Assembly (NCBI GenBank): GCA_023386635.1
Contig: JAEWJH010000017.1
Location: 1-37,384 of the forward strand
Length of the DNA stretch: 37,384 nt
Source of the DNA: Pseudomonadota bacterium
GTDB lineage: Bacteria; Pseudomonadota; Alphaproteobacteria; Rhizobiales; Xanthobacteraceae
Direction of reading: 5' to 3'
Part shown: positions 1 to 8,913 of the stretch, one piece after another
Position numbering within the stretch: the first letter of the stretch is position 1
Layout: every line of letters starts with the position of its first letter
The notes under the pieces: generated by a model
The model's input: only the letters and a program-made list of their open reading frames with translations
What the model was told of the DNA's origin: nothing
The model's database searches: none
Translations under genes and position numbers: made by a program

Positions 1-433
1 CCTGTTCTACGCCATCGGCCTGAGTATGCTCGGGGTGAATTTCGGGGCGCTGATCGGGATCATCAGCGGGTTCCTGTCCTTCATTCCCTATGTCGGCTCG
101 CTGACCGGGCTCGTGGTGTCGACCGGCGTCGCCATCGCGCAGTTCTGGCCGGAATGGGTGCCGATCGCGACGGTTGTCGGCATCTTCTTTGTCGGTCAGT
201 TCATCGAGGGCAATATCCTGTCGCCGAAGCTGGTCGGCGAAAGCATCGGTGTGCATCCGGTGTGGTTGATCTTCGCGCTGCTTGCCTTCGGCTATCTGTT
301 CGGCTTTGTCGGCCTGCTGCTCGGCGCGCCGCTCGCGGCGACCGCGGGCGTGCTGGTGCGTTTCGCGATGCGGCGCTATCGCGAAAGCGCGCTGTTCACC
401 GGCGATCCACCGCCGGACCGGACGATCTCATGA
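1..433 (+). CDS. AI-2E/PerM-family membrane permease, C-terminal part
   Basis: This is the 3' end of a gene that begins before the window; the reading frame is open to base 2. The ~143 visible residues form hydrophobic helices with signatures of the AI-2E transporter (PerM/YdiK) family: a stretch reading SFIPYVGSLTG, then GQFIEGNILSPKLVG and GVHPVWLIFALLAFG, then a last helix and a short basic tail. Family members are inner-membrane proteins with about eight helices; most have no proven substrate, so transport of AI-2 should not be assumed. The stop overlaps the start of the next gene in an ATGA arrangement, so the two are translationally coupled. Family assignment is firm, function is not. 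Confidence 0.85.
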   Translation, partial: LFYAIGLSMLGVNFGALIGIISGFLSFIPYVGSLTGLVVSTGVAIAQFWPEWVPIATVVGIFFVGQFIEGNILSPKLVGESIGVHPVWLIFALLAFGYLFGFVGLLLGAPLAATAGVLVRFAMRRYRESALFTGDPPPDRTIS

Positions 434-1104
434 ACCGGCCGCGCCAGCTCGCGCTCGCTCTGCCGCACACCGAAAGCTTCGCGCGCGAGGACTTCCTACC
501 GGGGCCGTGCAACGAGGCGGCGCTGGCGCTGATCGAGCGCTGGCCGGACTGGCCGGCACGCGCCGCGGTGCTGGCCGGGCCGGAAGGGGCGGGCAAAAGC
601 CATCTCGGCGCGATCTGGGCACAGGCGGCGGGCGCGCGCATCCTCGCGGCGCGGGGATTGGCGGAGGCCGAGCTGCCGCAGGCGCTGGCGACCGATGCGC
701 TGCTGCTGGAAGATCTCGCGCCCGACGAGATCGACGAGCGCGCGCTGTTTCACCTGCTGAACCTCGTGCGCGAGCATCAGGCCTATCTGCTGATCACCAG
801 CCGGGTGATGCCGGTGAACGTGCCGGTCCGCATTCCCGACCTCGGCTCGCGGCTGCGGGCGCTGCCGACGGTGACCATGGCGCCACCCGACGACGCCCTG
901 CTGCGCTCGCTGCTGGTGAAGCTGGCCGCCGACCGCCAGTTGACGCTCGGGGAAGACGTGGTGGCGTTCCTGATGGCGCGGATCGAGCGCTCGTTCGCCG
1001 GTGCGCGGGCGGCGATCGCGCGGCTCGACGAAGAAGCGATGCGCCGCCAGCGCCCCGTCAGCCGGGTCCTGGCCGCGGAACTGTTCAGGATGCCGGACGC
1101 TTGA
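430..1104 (+). CDS. hdaA: DnaA-related replication regulator HdaA
   Basis: The 224-residue product resembles the AAA+ part of DnaA without the DNA-binding domain, as in Hda/HdaA. It should act with the DNA-loaded sliding clamp to promote ATP hydrolysis by DnaA and limit re-initiation. The N-terminus has a clamp-binding-like stretch (RQLALALPH), followed by a Walker A (GPEGAGKSH, about residue 53) and a Walker B-like LLLEDLAPDEID. The ATG overlaps the stop of the preceding permease gene, and reading frame further upstream belongs to that gene. HdaA next to a PerM-type permease and ppk1 is, from memory, a conserved order in this group. No promoter of its own is visible. Confidence 0.85.
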   Translation: MNRPRQLALALPHTESFAREDFLPGPCNEAALALIERWPDWPARAAVLAGPEGAGKSHLGAIWAQAAGARILAARGLAEAELPQALATDALLLEDLAPDEIDERALFHLLNLVREHQAYLLITSRVMPVNVPVRIPDLGSRLRALPTVTMAPPDDALLRSLLVKLAADRQLTLGEDVVAFLMARIERSFAGARAAIARLDEEAMRRQRPVSRVLAAELFRMPDA

Positions 1105-1125
1105 GCCCCTGCGTCATCGCCGCCG

Positions 1126-1159
1126 CTGTCATGACTCTTTCATTGTCGCCCGCTAGGCT
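1126..1159 (+). promoter_or_regulatory. Pho box and -10 element of the ppk1-ppx promoter
   Basis: Bases 1126-1143 read CTGTCAT-GACT-CTTTCAT, a one-mismatch copy of the PhoB box (CTGTCAT-N4-CTGTCAT). Ten bases later lies a -10-like TAGGCT at 1154-1159, the spacing seen at PhoB-activated promoters where the box replaces the -35 element. Transcription would start near 1166. This predicts induction of ppk1-ppx under phosphate limitation. Confidence 0.7.
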
Positions 1160-1185
1160 GATGCGTGGGGCGTCAGCGTGTGTTC

Positions 1186-3399
1186 ATGGAACCGGATCAA
1201 ATCGCTGTTTTAGCGAAAGAAATTTCTTCAGAGACCGACACGACGCCGGTCGCGTCGGGCGTCGGCCCGGACATCACCGCGGTGCCGGAGCGGTTTATCA
1301 ACCGTGAGTTGTCGTGGCTGCATTTCAACCGTCGCGTGCTGGAAGAGGCAGCGAACGAGCACCACCCGGTGCTCGAGCGGGTCCGCTTCCTGTCGATCTC
1401 GGCCAACAACCTGATCGAATTCTTCATGGTGCGTGTCGCCGGCCTGAAGGGCCAGCTGCGCGAGGGTATCACCACACGCAGCCCCGACGGCCTGACGCCG
1501 GCGGAGCAACTCGCCCGGATCGCCGAGGCGGTGACGCTCCTCGCGAGCGACCAGCAGAAGTGCTGGCTCGGTCTGCGGCCGCTGCTCGCGGAGCGCGGGC
1601 TGGTGCTGGTCGATGGGCAGAGCCTGACCAAGACCGAGAAGGCGTGGCTGGAGGATCATTTCCTCACCCACGTGTTCCCGCTGCTCACGCCGCTCGCCAT
1701 CGATCCGGCGCATCCGTTCCCGTTCATTCCCAATCTCGGCTTCACCGTCGGGCTCGCCTTGCAGCGCAGCCGCGACGGGCGGGCGATGAACGCGCTAATC
1801 CGCATGCCGCTCAAGATCGAGCGCTTCATCCAGTTGCCGAGCACCGAGCCCGGCGTGGTGCGGCTGATCACGCTCGAACAGACGACCGCGCTGTTCACGG
1901 GACGACTGTTCCCCGGCTACACCGTGAAGGGCGCTGGCGCGTTCCGCGTCATCCGCGATTCAGAAGTGGAGATCGAGGAAGAAGCCGAAGATCTGGTGCG
2001 GCTGTTCGAAACGGCGCTCAAGCGCCGGCGCCGCGGCTCGGTGATCCGGCTCGAGATCGACGCGACGACGCCGCCCGATCTGCGCCGCTTCGTGCAGCGC
2101 GCGCTGGCGGTCGCCGAGGATGAACTGTTTCTGGTAGACGGTGTGCTGGCGCTTGACGAGCTGTCGCAACTCACGCGCTTCAACCGGCCCGATCTGGAAT
2201 TCGAGCCCTATACGCCGCGCTTTCCCGAGCGTATCCGCGAGCAGGGTGGCGATTGCTTCGCGGCGATCCGGCAGAAGGATCTGATCGTCCATCACCCGTA
2301 TGAAACGTTCGATGCCGTGGTGCAGTTTCTGCAGCAGGCCGCGCGCGATCCGAACGTGGTGGCGATCAAGCAGACGCTCTACCGCACCTCGGCGGAATCG
2401 CCGATCGTCAAGACGCTGATCGAGGCGGCGGAGGCGGGCAAGTCCGTCACCGCGCTGATCGAATTGAAGGCGCGGTTCGACGAGGAGGCCAACATCCGCT
2501 GGGCGCGCGATCTCGAACGCGCCGGTGTGCAAGTCGTGTTCGGCTTCATCGATTTGAAGACCCATGCCAAGTTGTCACTGGTTGTCCGGCGCGAGGGCAA
2601 GGCGCCGGTGAATTACGTCCACGTTGGCTCCGGCAACTATCATCCGGTAACGGCGCGCATCTACACCGATCTGTCGTTCTTCACCGCGGATCCGGCGATC
2701 GCGCACGATGTGGCGTGCATCTTCAATTTCATCACCGGCTATGCGGAGCCGGACGAACTCAAGCGCATGGCGATCTCGCCGCTGACCTTGCGCAAGCGGA
2801 TCAGCGACCATATCCGGCAGGAGAGCGCCAATGCGCGCGCCGGAAAGCCCGCCGCGATCTGGATGAAGATGAATTCGCTGGTCGATCCCGACATCATCGA
2901 TCTGTTGTACGAAGCGTCGAATGCCGGCGTGCAGATCGATCTCGTGGTGCGCGGCATCTGCTGCCTGCGGCCCCGGGTTCCAGGCCTCTCCGAGAACATT
3001 CGTGTCAAGTCGATCGTCGGCCGGTTCCTCGAACACAGCCGCATCTACTGCTTCGGTTCGGGCCATCTGCTGCCGCACTCGAAAGCGGCCGTGTATATCT
3101 CATCAGCGGATATGATGCCGCGCAATCTCGACCGCCGGGTCGAACTCCTATGCCCGATCCTCAACGCGACGGTGCACGAGCAGGTGATCAGCCAGATCAT
3201 GGTGGCGAATTTCAAGGACAACGAACAGAGCTGGAAGCTCTTGCCGGACGGGACCTCGACGCGCATAAAGGCGGCCCCGGGCGAAGAACCCTTCAACGCC
3301 CACAAGTATTTCATGACGAATCCGAGCCTGTCGGGACGTGGCAAGTCGCTCAAAGAATCATCGCCGCGCAGCCTCATCCGGCGCCTCGAAGGGGCTTAA
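1186..3399 (+). CDS. ppk1: Polyphosphate kinase
   Basis: PPK1 reversibly transfers the ATP gamma-phosphate to a growing polyphosphate chain. The 737-residue product has the family architecture: an N-terminal domain with FINRELSWLHFNRRVLEEA, a middle domain, and two phospholipase D-like catalytic domains. The His expected to be phosphorylated lies in THAKLSLVV (about residue 460), and a second conserved His in YVHVGSGNYHP (about 479). I chose the ATG at 1186 over an in-frame GTG at 1165 because the predicted promoter would start RNA near 1166. The gene follows a Pho box and overlaps ppx, giving a synthesis and degradation pair. Confidence 0.95.
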   Translation: MEPDQIAVLAKEISSETDTTPVASGVGPDITAVPERFINRELSWLHFNRRVLEEAANEHHPVLERVRFLSISANNLIEFFMVRVAGLKGQLREGITTRSPDGLTPAEQLARIAEAVTLLASDQQKCWLGLRPLLAERGLVLVDGQSLTKTEKAWLEDHFLTHVFPLLTPLAIDPAHPFPFIPNLGFTVGLALQRSRDGRAMNALIRMPLKIERFIQLPSTEPGVVRLITLEQTTALFTGRLFPGYTVKGAGAFRVIRDSEVEIEEEAEDLVRLFETALKRRRRGSVIRLEIDATTPPDLRRFVQRALAVAEDELFLVDGVLALDELSQLTRFNRPDLEFEPYTPRFPERIREQGGDCFAAIRQKDLIVHHPYETFDAVVQFLQQAARDPNVVAIKQTLYRTSAESPIVKTLIEAAEAGKSVTALIELKARFDEEANIRWARDLERAGVQVVFGFIDLKTHAKLSLVVRREGKAPVNYVHVGSGNYHPVTARIYTDLSFFTADPAIAHDVACIFNFITGYAEPDELKRMAISPLTLRKRISDHIRQESANARAGKPAAIWMKMNSLVDPDIIDLLYEASNAGVQIDLVVRGICCLRPRVPGLSENIRVKSIVGRFLEHSRIYCFGSGHLLPHSKAAVYISSADMMPRNLDRRVELLCPILNATVHEQVISQIMVANFKDNEQSWKLLPDGTSTRIKAAPGEEPFNAHKYFMTNPSLSGRGKSLKESSPRSLIRRLEGA

Positions 3400-4930
3400 G
3401 CGGCGTTCCAAACGGCAACCCAAGGGCCGGCTCGACCTCGGCCCGCCGATCGCCGTCATCGATATCGGCTCCAATTCCATTCGCCTCGTCATTTACGAGG
3501 GATTGGCGCGCTCGCTGACGCCGATCTTCAACGAGAAGGTCATGGCGGGCCTCGGCCGCGAGGTGCAGTCCACCGGGCTCATTCCGCAGGATGCGATCAT
3601 GGTGGCGCAGGCGGCGCTGCGGCGCTTCCGGGCGCTGTGCGATACGCTCAAGGTGCGTCACGTCTATGCCATCGCCACGGCGGCCTGTCGCGATGCGCGC
3701 AACGGCCAGTCGTTCATTGCCGCGGCGTCTCGCATCTGCAGGGTGCCGATCGAGATATTGTCCGGCCGGCGCGAGGCGCAACTGACAGCGCTGGGCGTCG
3801 TCTCCGGCATCCACAAGCCGGACGGCGTGGTCGCTGACCTCGGCGGCGGCTCGCTCGAACTCGCTGACATTCGCGGCGCGCGGATCGTGCTCGGCGGCAC
3901 CATGCCGCTCGGCGGCCTCGCGCTGCAGGACATGTCGGACCATTCGCTCAAGCGCGCGCAAAAAATCGTCGCGACGCGGCTTTCCAATCTGCCGATGCTC
4001 AAGGGCGGACGGGGCCGCGCGCTCTATGCCGTCGGCGGCACCTGGCGCGCTTTGGCGCGGCTGCATATGCAGCGCAGCGGCTATCCGCTGCATGTGATGC
4101 ACGGCTACACCATTCCCGCCGCGGAGGCGATGCGGTTCTGCCGCACGCTCTATCGCCGGCGCGGTGGCCGCTCGCCGCAACTGATCACCGTCAACAAGGC
4201 GCGTCGCTCGCTGCTGCCTTACGCGGCGCTGGTGCTGGAGCGGCTTTTGCGCGAAAGCCACGCGAGCGAAGTGGTGATTTCCGTTTTCGGCGTTCGCGAG
4301 GGCCTGCTCTACGGCATGCTGCCGCGCGAGACGCGGCGCGAGGATGGGCTGATCACCGCCGCGGAAGAATTCAACGAATTGCGCTCACGCTCGCCGCATC
4401 ACGGCAAGGAACTGGTAGCGTGGACCGACCGTCTGTTGCGGCAGGCGAAGATCGTCGAGACGCATTCGGAGCGGCGGCTGCGCCATGCGGCCTGTCTGCT
4501 GGCCGATATCGGCTGGCGCGCGCATCCGGATTATCGCGGCGAGCAGTCGCTCAATATCATCGCCAATGCGAGCATCGCGACCGTCGGTCACGAGGGCCGC
4601 GCTTTCCTCGCGCTCGCGGTTTATTTCCGCCACGCCGGCCCGGACGACCCCGATGTGTCGCCGAAGCTCGCGCAACTTGTGAGTCCACGGCTGATGCACC
4701 GCGCGCGCATTCTCGCCGCGGCAATGCGGGTCGCCTATCAGGTCTCGGCGTCGCAGGCGGGTGTGCTCCCGAACGCGCCGCTCAGCGTCTCGCGCGGCCG
4801 GCTGGTGCTGCGGCTCGACGACAGGCTTGCCGCGCTCGGCGGCGAGCGCGTGTTCAACCGGCTGCGCCAGCTCGCGCGACTGTTGAACCTCAAGCCGATG
4901 ATTATTTCGCACCCGCCTAAACGGCTTTGA
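3338..4930 (+). CDS. ppx: Exopolyphosphatase (Ppx/GppA family)
   Basis: This enzyme removes terminal phosphates from polyphosphate and may also act on pppGpp. The protein has the actin-like ATPase-fold signatures AVIDIGSNSIRLVIYEG near residue 39 and DLGGGSLEL further on, followed by a C-terminal HD-like helical region, as in long Ppx proteins. From a GTG at 3338 it has 530 residues. No other usable start lies between the ppk1 stop and the first conserved motif, so the gene appears to start 62 bases inside ppk1 and to carry a basic ~35-residue N-terminal tail. The overlap supports co-transcription with ppk1. It ends 10 bases from the convergent rnd gene. Confidence 0.92.
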   Translation: MASRSKNHRRAASSGASKGLKRRSKRQPKGRLDLGPPIAVIDIGSNSIRLVIYEGLARSLTPIFNEKVMAGLGREVQSTGLIPQDAIMVAQAALRRFRALCDTLKVRHVYAIATAACRDARNGQSFIAAASRICRVPIEILSGRREAQLTALGVVSGIHKPDGVVADLGGGSLELADIRGARIVLGGTMPLGGLALQDMSDHSLKRAQKIVATRLSNLPMLKGGRGRALYAVGGTWRALARLHMQRSGYPLHVMHGYTIPAAEAMRFCRTLYRRRGGRSPQLITVNKARRSLLPYAALVLERLLRESHASEVVISVFGVREGLLYGMLPRETRREDGLITAAEEFNELRSRSPHHGKELVAWTDRLLRQAKIVETHSERRLRHAACLLADIGWRAHPDYRGEQSLNIIANASIATVGHEGRAFLALAVYFRHAGPDDPDVSPKLAQLVSPRLMHRARILAAAMRVAYQVSASQAGVLPNAPLSVSRGRLVLRLDDRLAALGGERVFNRLRQLARLLNLKPMIISHPPKRL

Positions 4931-4940
4931 GGAGCATGTT

Positions 4941-6089
4941 CTAGCCGCGTTCGATCGGGACGACGTGGCCCTTGTCCATGGCGAGCGCCAGGCGGCCGTG
5001 CTTGAGCGCCAGCGCCTTGTCGCCGAACAATTCGCGCCGCCAGCCATGCATCGCCGGAACGTCCGCTTCGTCGCTTGCCGCGATCTGTTCGAGATCGTCG
5101 ACGGTCGCGATCACCTTGGCGGCGACGCGGTGGCGTTCCGAGGTCATGCGCAGCAGCACCTTGAGCAGTTCGACCGTCGCCGCGCCGTTCGGCGCCGAGC
5201 GCGAACGTTCGATGCGCGGCAGCGTCTTCGGATCGCGCTCGAGGCCGCGCTTCACGGCCTCGATGATCTGCTCGCCCCAGCGCGAGCGCTCGAACCCTTT
5301 GGGTAGCGAGCGAAGCTGTGCGAGCCGTTCCAGCGAGGTCGGCGCCTGCACGGCGACGTCGCCGACCGCATCGTCCTTGAGCACGCGCGAGCGCGGCACG
5401 TCGCGGGTCTGCGCCTCGCGCTCGCGCCAGGCTGCGACTTCCATCATCACCGCGAGTTCGCGCGGCTTGCGCACGCGGCTGCGCAGGCGCTCCCAGGCGC
5501 GCGCGGGGTCCATGCGATAGGTCTCGGGCGAGGTGAGGACGTCCATCTCCTCGGCGACCCAGGCGGCGCGGCCCTGTTTGTCGAGGTCGTCCGAGAGATT
5601 GAGATAGACGTCGCGCAGATGAGTGACGTCCGAGACCGCATAGCGCACCTGCGCCTCGCTCAGCGGGCGCCGCGTCCAGTCGGTGAACCGGTTGGACTTG
5701 TCGAGCGTGTCGCCGGTGATGCGCTGGACCAACTGGTCGTAGGAGATCGAGTCGCCGTAGCCGAGCACCATGGCCGCGACCTGGGTATCGAAGATCGGAT
5801 GCGGAATGGCCTGCGCCAGGTTCCAGACGATTTCGATGTCCTGGCGCGCGGCGTGAAACACCTTCAGCACGCTTTCGTTGGTCATCAGCGCGAAGAACGG
5901 GGCGAGGTCGATGCCCGGCGCGAGCGCGTCAATCACCGCGCTTTCGTCGGACGAGGCGATCTGCGCCACGCAGAGCAGCGGATAATAGGTGCTCTCGCGC
6001 AGGAATTCGGTGTCGACGGTGACATAGGGATGGCGCGCCATGCGCGCGCAGACATCGGCGAGTTCGTCACTGGTGGTGATCAAATCCAT
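4941..6089 (-). CDS. rnd: Ribonuclease D
   Basis: RNase D is a 3'-5' exoribonuclease that trims tRNA and other small RNA ends. The 382-residue product shows the DEDD exonuclease motifs in order: VDTEFLREST, FHAARQDIEIVW and YAVSDVTHLRDVY, followed by an HRDC domain in the C-terminal half (for example LAVMMEVAAWREREAQ). I place the start at the ATG at 6089; a longer frame would need a TTG at 6128 and adds nothing conserved. It lies 42 bases downstream of the ThDP enzyme gene on the same strand, so read-through is possible, but no functional link is evident. Confidence 0.93.
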   Translation of the reverse strand: MDLITTSDELADVCARMARHPYVTVDTEFLRESTYYPLLCVAQIASSDESAVIDALAPGIDLAPFFALMTNESVLKVFHAARQDIEIVWNLAQAIPHPIFDTQVAAMVLGYGDSISYDQLVQRITGDTLDKSNRFTDWTRRPLSEAQVRYAVSDVTHLRDVYLNLSDDLDKQGRAAWVAEEMDVLTSPETYRMDPARAWERLRSRVRKPRELAVMMEVAAWREREAQTRDVPRSRVLKDDAVGDVAVQAPTSLERLAQLRSLPKGFERSRWGEQIIEAVKRGLERDPKTLPRIERSRSAPNGAATVELLKVLLRMTSERHRVAAKVIATVDDLEQIAASDEADVPAMHGWRRELFGDKALALKHGRLALAMDKGHVVPIERG

Positions 6090-6131
6090 AAGAGATGCAA
6101 ATTGCCCCAATCCGGTCGCCCGCTGCAACCT

Positions 6132-7841
6132 TTAACGGCCGCGCACGCGCGGCATGTGGATGAATTCCCACGGGCTGGGGAACGCGCCGACCGGAACTTC
6201 GATCAAGGTAGGCTCGCGGCGGGCGAAGGATTCCGTCAGTGCCGTTTGCAGAGCTTTGGCGTCGCGCACGCGGCGGCCGACGGCGCCGAAGCTCTCGGCG
6301 AATTTCACGAAGTCCGGATTGGCGAGATCGCAGGCGATCAGCCGGTTGCCGTAATGCTCCTGCTGAATGCGCCGGACATTGCCGAAAGCGCCATCGGCGA
6401 ACACCACGGCGGTCAGCGGAATGCGGTGACGGATCGCGGTTGCGAGTTCGTTGGCGGTATACATGAACCCGCCGTCGCCGTTGATCGACACCACCGGCAC
6501 GTCGCGCCGCGCATCCTGCGCGCCGAGCGCGGTGGCGAAACCCCAGCCGAGATTGTCCTGATAGCCGGGCGACAGGAAGGTACGCGGCTTGTAGACCGGA
6601 AAGCCGAGCCGGGCAGCAAAGCCGATCTGCGTGACTTCATCCACATAGATGCCGTCCTCCGGCAGCGCGTCGCGGATCGCATCGACGAAAGCAAGCTGCG
6701 GCGCGATCTTGCGCAGACGCTCGGCCATCCGCGCCTGCCGCTCTTCCATCTCGGCGCGGCGCGAGGCGCGCTTCTGGTTGAAGCGCGGCAGGACGTCGAG
6801 GAGTTTCTCCACCACGTCGGCGGCGTCGCCGATCACCGCGGCGCTGGGGCGCCCGAGGCGGGTGGTCTCGTCCGGATTGGTGTCGATGCGCACGATCTTG
6901 AGATCGCGGTCGACGCCCCATTCGCGCACCGGCATCAGCATGCGCGTGCCGATGCCAAGGATGACGTCGGCCTCCGCCCACAATTCATGACCGAGCGGCA
7001 GCGTGACGCTGAACGGGCTGCGACCGTCGATGACGCCGCGGCCGCGCCGATAGGCGAGCACCGGTGCTTGCAGCGCCTCCGACAGCGCGGTGACCTCTTC
7101 GGCGGCGTCGAGCGCGCCGCCGCCGACGACGATCAGGATGCGCTTGCCGGCGCCGAGGACGCGCGCCGCCTTGCGCAGCGCGTCCTCATCGATCGGGTGC
7201 GGTTTCGGCGGCAGCAGTGTGGCGATCGGTGCGACTGGGCCTTTCTTGCCCCAGACATCGATGGCGCATTCGAGCACCGCGGGACCGGGCCGCTTGCCGT
7301 AGAGCATCGACCGCAGCGCCTTGTTGACCAGCGGGGCGGCGTCCGCCGGACCTTTGATGTAGCCCGAGAAGTCGGCGAGCCGCGCGACGATGCCCGCCTG
7401 ATCGGTGATCTCGTGCAAATGTCCCTGGGCCTTGCCGATGGCGGCATCCGGAATTTGCCCGATGAGGCCGAGCACCGGCGCGTTCATGCCGTAGGCGGTG
7501 AGCAGTGCCGCGCCGGAGTTCAGCAGGCCGGGGCCGGGCACCACGGCATAAGGCTGCGGTTTGCCGGTCGCGAGCGCGGCGCCGAGTGCCATATAGGCCG
7601 CGCCCTGTTCGTGGCGGGTGTGCACGGTGCGGATCGCGTCGCCGGCGCGCTGCACGGCGTCGAAGAAATGGTCGTTGTGAACGCCCGGCAGCGCATAGAG
7701 CGTGTTCATGCCGTTGGCGAGGAGCGCGGCCACTGTCGCTTCGCCGGTGGTCAGGGTCGACGTCGCGGCCATGGCCGCTTTGCGCTTGGCTTTGGAGGAC
7801 GCCGGCGCTTTTTTCCGCGCGCCTTTCGCTGCTTTGGCCAT
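6132..7841 (-). CDS. Thiamine-diphosphate-dependent enzyme, acetolactate synthase-like
   Basis: The 569-residue product has the three-domain layout of the acetolactate synthase/2-oxo acid decarboxylase superfamily. The N-terminal pyrimidine-binding domain carries the catalytic Glu in HTRHEQGAAYMA. A central Rossmann-like domain follows (LIVVGGGALDAAEE). The C-terminal domain has the ThDP-binding GDGGFMYTANELATA and ends the motif at FADGAFGN. An Ala/Lys-rich leader precedes the fold; a second ATG at 7772 could be the true start. The substrate cannot be read from sequence; acetolactate synthase proper is unlikely because there is no regulatory subunit gene. It starts one base after the solute-binding protein gene, so the pair forms an operon. 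Confidence 0.85.
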   Translation of the reverse strand: MAKAAKGARKKAPASSKAKRKAAMAATSTLTTGEATVAALLANGMNTLYALPGVHNDHFFDAVQRAGDAIRTVHTRHEQGAAYMALGAALATGKPQPYAVVPGPGLLNSGAALLTAYGMNAPVLGLIGQIPDAAIGKAQGHLHEITDQAGIVARLADFSGYIKGPADAAPLVNKALRSMLYGKRPGPAVLECAIDVWGKKGPVAPIATLLPPKPHPIDEDALRKAARVLGAGKRILIVVGGGALDAAEEVTALSEALQAPVLAYRRGRGVIDGRSPFSVTLPLGHELWAEADVILGIGTRMLMPVREWGVDRDLKIVRIDTNPDETTRLGRPSAAVIGDAADVVEKLLDVLPRFNQKRASRRAEMEERQARMAERLRKIAPQLAFVDAIRDALPEDGIYVDEVTQIGFAARLGFPVYKPRTFLSPGYQDNLGWGFATALGAQDARRDVPVVSINGDGGFMYTANELATAIRHRIPLTAVVFADGAFGNVRRIQQEHYGNRLIACDLANPDFVKFAESFGAVGRRVRDAKALQTALTESFARREPTLIEVPVGAFPSPWEFIHMPRVRGR

Positions 7842-7842
7842 G

Positions 7843-8703
7843 TTATCGCTCGGGGAAGGAGTTGATGACGATCAGCGCGTCGAGCATGTCGTCGCGCCGC
7901 TCGCCGAAGGTTTTGGTCAGCAGATGCCGCACGCGGCCGGAGCGGTAAAGTTCGGCTAGCGCGCGATCGACGGCGAGGCGGAACGCATCGTCGCCGCGCG
8001 GCAGAGCGAGCGCGTAGGTCTCGTAGCTGAAATAGCGGCGGCTGAGTTCGATCCCCGGCATCGGCCCCTGATAGAGCAGCGCCGCGAGGATCGCGCGGTC
8101 GCCGAAATAGGCGTCGATCTTGTCGGTGGTGATCAGCCGGATTCCGTGGCGATGGTCGGCCACTTCGGTTACCTGCGCGGTGATGTTCACCTGCCGCATG
8201 CCGAGACGCAGATTGTCGGCGGTGGTGGTGCCGCCGAGCACGGCGATCCGGCGACCCGCCAGATCCTCGAACGAACCCACCGGCCGGTCGGCGCGGTAGA
8301 GCACGCTGGTGCCGTCGAGGAATGTCGGGATCGAGAAGTCCACAATCGCCCGGCGCTCCATGGTCACCGAGGCGGGATCGCACAGGATGTCGATGCGGCC
8401 CTCGCGGACGGCCTCGAACCGTTCGCTCGGGGCGATCCGGACGAACTCGGTCTTGAGCTTGCGGCCGCCGGGCTTCAGGCGGTCGACCACTTCGCGACAG
8501 AGGTCGACGATATAGCCGGCGGGTTTGCCGGCGCTGTCCTTGAAGGAATAGGGGCGGGCATCCTCGCGGAAACCGAGCCGGACCGTTCCCGAGGTCTCGA
8601 TCCGCTCCAGGGTCGCCGCGTTCGTGGCCGTGGGAGCAAAGACAGGGATCAGAAGTGCGGCGGTGGCGACCGCCAGCAGCGAACCAAGCATCAACCGTCG
8701 CAT
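7843..8703 (-). CDS. Periplasmic amino-acid-type solute-binding protein (family 3)
   Basis: The 286-residue protein starts with a clear signal peptide (MRRLMLGSLLAVATAALLI, then small residues) and continues with the family 3 solute-binding fold: GTVRLGFREDARPYSF, GYIVDLCREVVDRL, REGRIDILCDPASVT and DLAGRRIAVLGGTTT. Proteins of this kind deliver amino acids or related compounds to ABC transporters. No permease or ATPase gene is nearby. A longer frame from 8760 exists, but the ATG at 8703 is the one that exposes the signal peptide. It is the first gene of a unit with the ThDP enzyme, 1 base apart, which suggests a shared substrate pathway (inference). Confidence 0.85.
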   Translation of the reverse strand: MRRLMLGSLLAVATAALLIPVFAPTATNAATLERIETSGTVRLGFREDARPYSFKDSAGKPAGYIVDLCREVVDRLKPGGRKLKTEFVRIAPSERFEAVREGRIDILCDPASVTMERRAIVDFSIPTFLDGTSVLYRADRPVGSFEDLAGRRIAVLGGTTTADNLRLGMRQVNITAQVTEVADHRHGIRLITTDKIDAYFGDRAILAALLYQGPMPGIELSRRYFSYETYALALPRGDDAFRLAVDRALAELYRSGRVRHLLTKTFGERRDDMLDALIVINSFPER

Positions 8704-8806
8704 CGTCCATCCCGCGCGTATTTCCGCGGCAAGTGTGGGGCATGGGCGGCGGGAAAGCAAAGCCGGATCGCGTACCTCGCCCGAAGGGCTAATCCCGGTC
8801 CCATCC

Positions 8807-8892
8807 TTGACAAATTTGCCCCTGCATGTGCTTCTCCGGCCGCGCCCGAAAAGGGAATCCCGGGCGGATTCCGCGGGCGGAATCAGCTGATT
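8807..8892 (+). promoter_or_regulatory. Candidate aspS upstream region
   Basis: A consensus -35 hexamer TTGACA lies at 8807-8812, but the -10 at the right distance (GCTTCT at 8830-8835) is poor. A perfect 12-base palindrome, AATCAGCTGATT, occupies 8881-8892, 21 bases before the aspS start. The region divides the divergent solute-binding protein gene from aspS, so promoters for both should lie here. The assignment is weak. Confidence 0.25.
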
Positions 8893-8913
8893 TCAGAAGG
8901 TTTCTGGCAGATC

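Noticed and set aside
1165..1185. GTG start for ppk1 seven codons upstream
   Set aside because: The predicted Pho-box promoter would start RNA at about 1166, and the ATG at 1186 gives the usual protein.
5619..7865. Open frame of 748 codons opposite rnd and the ThDP enzyme
   Set aside because: It spans two convincing genes on the other strand, has no motifs, and is His/Arg/Gly-biased as expected of a shadow frame.
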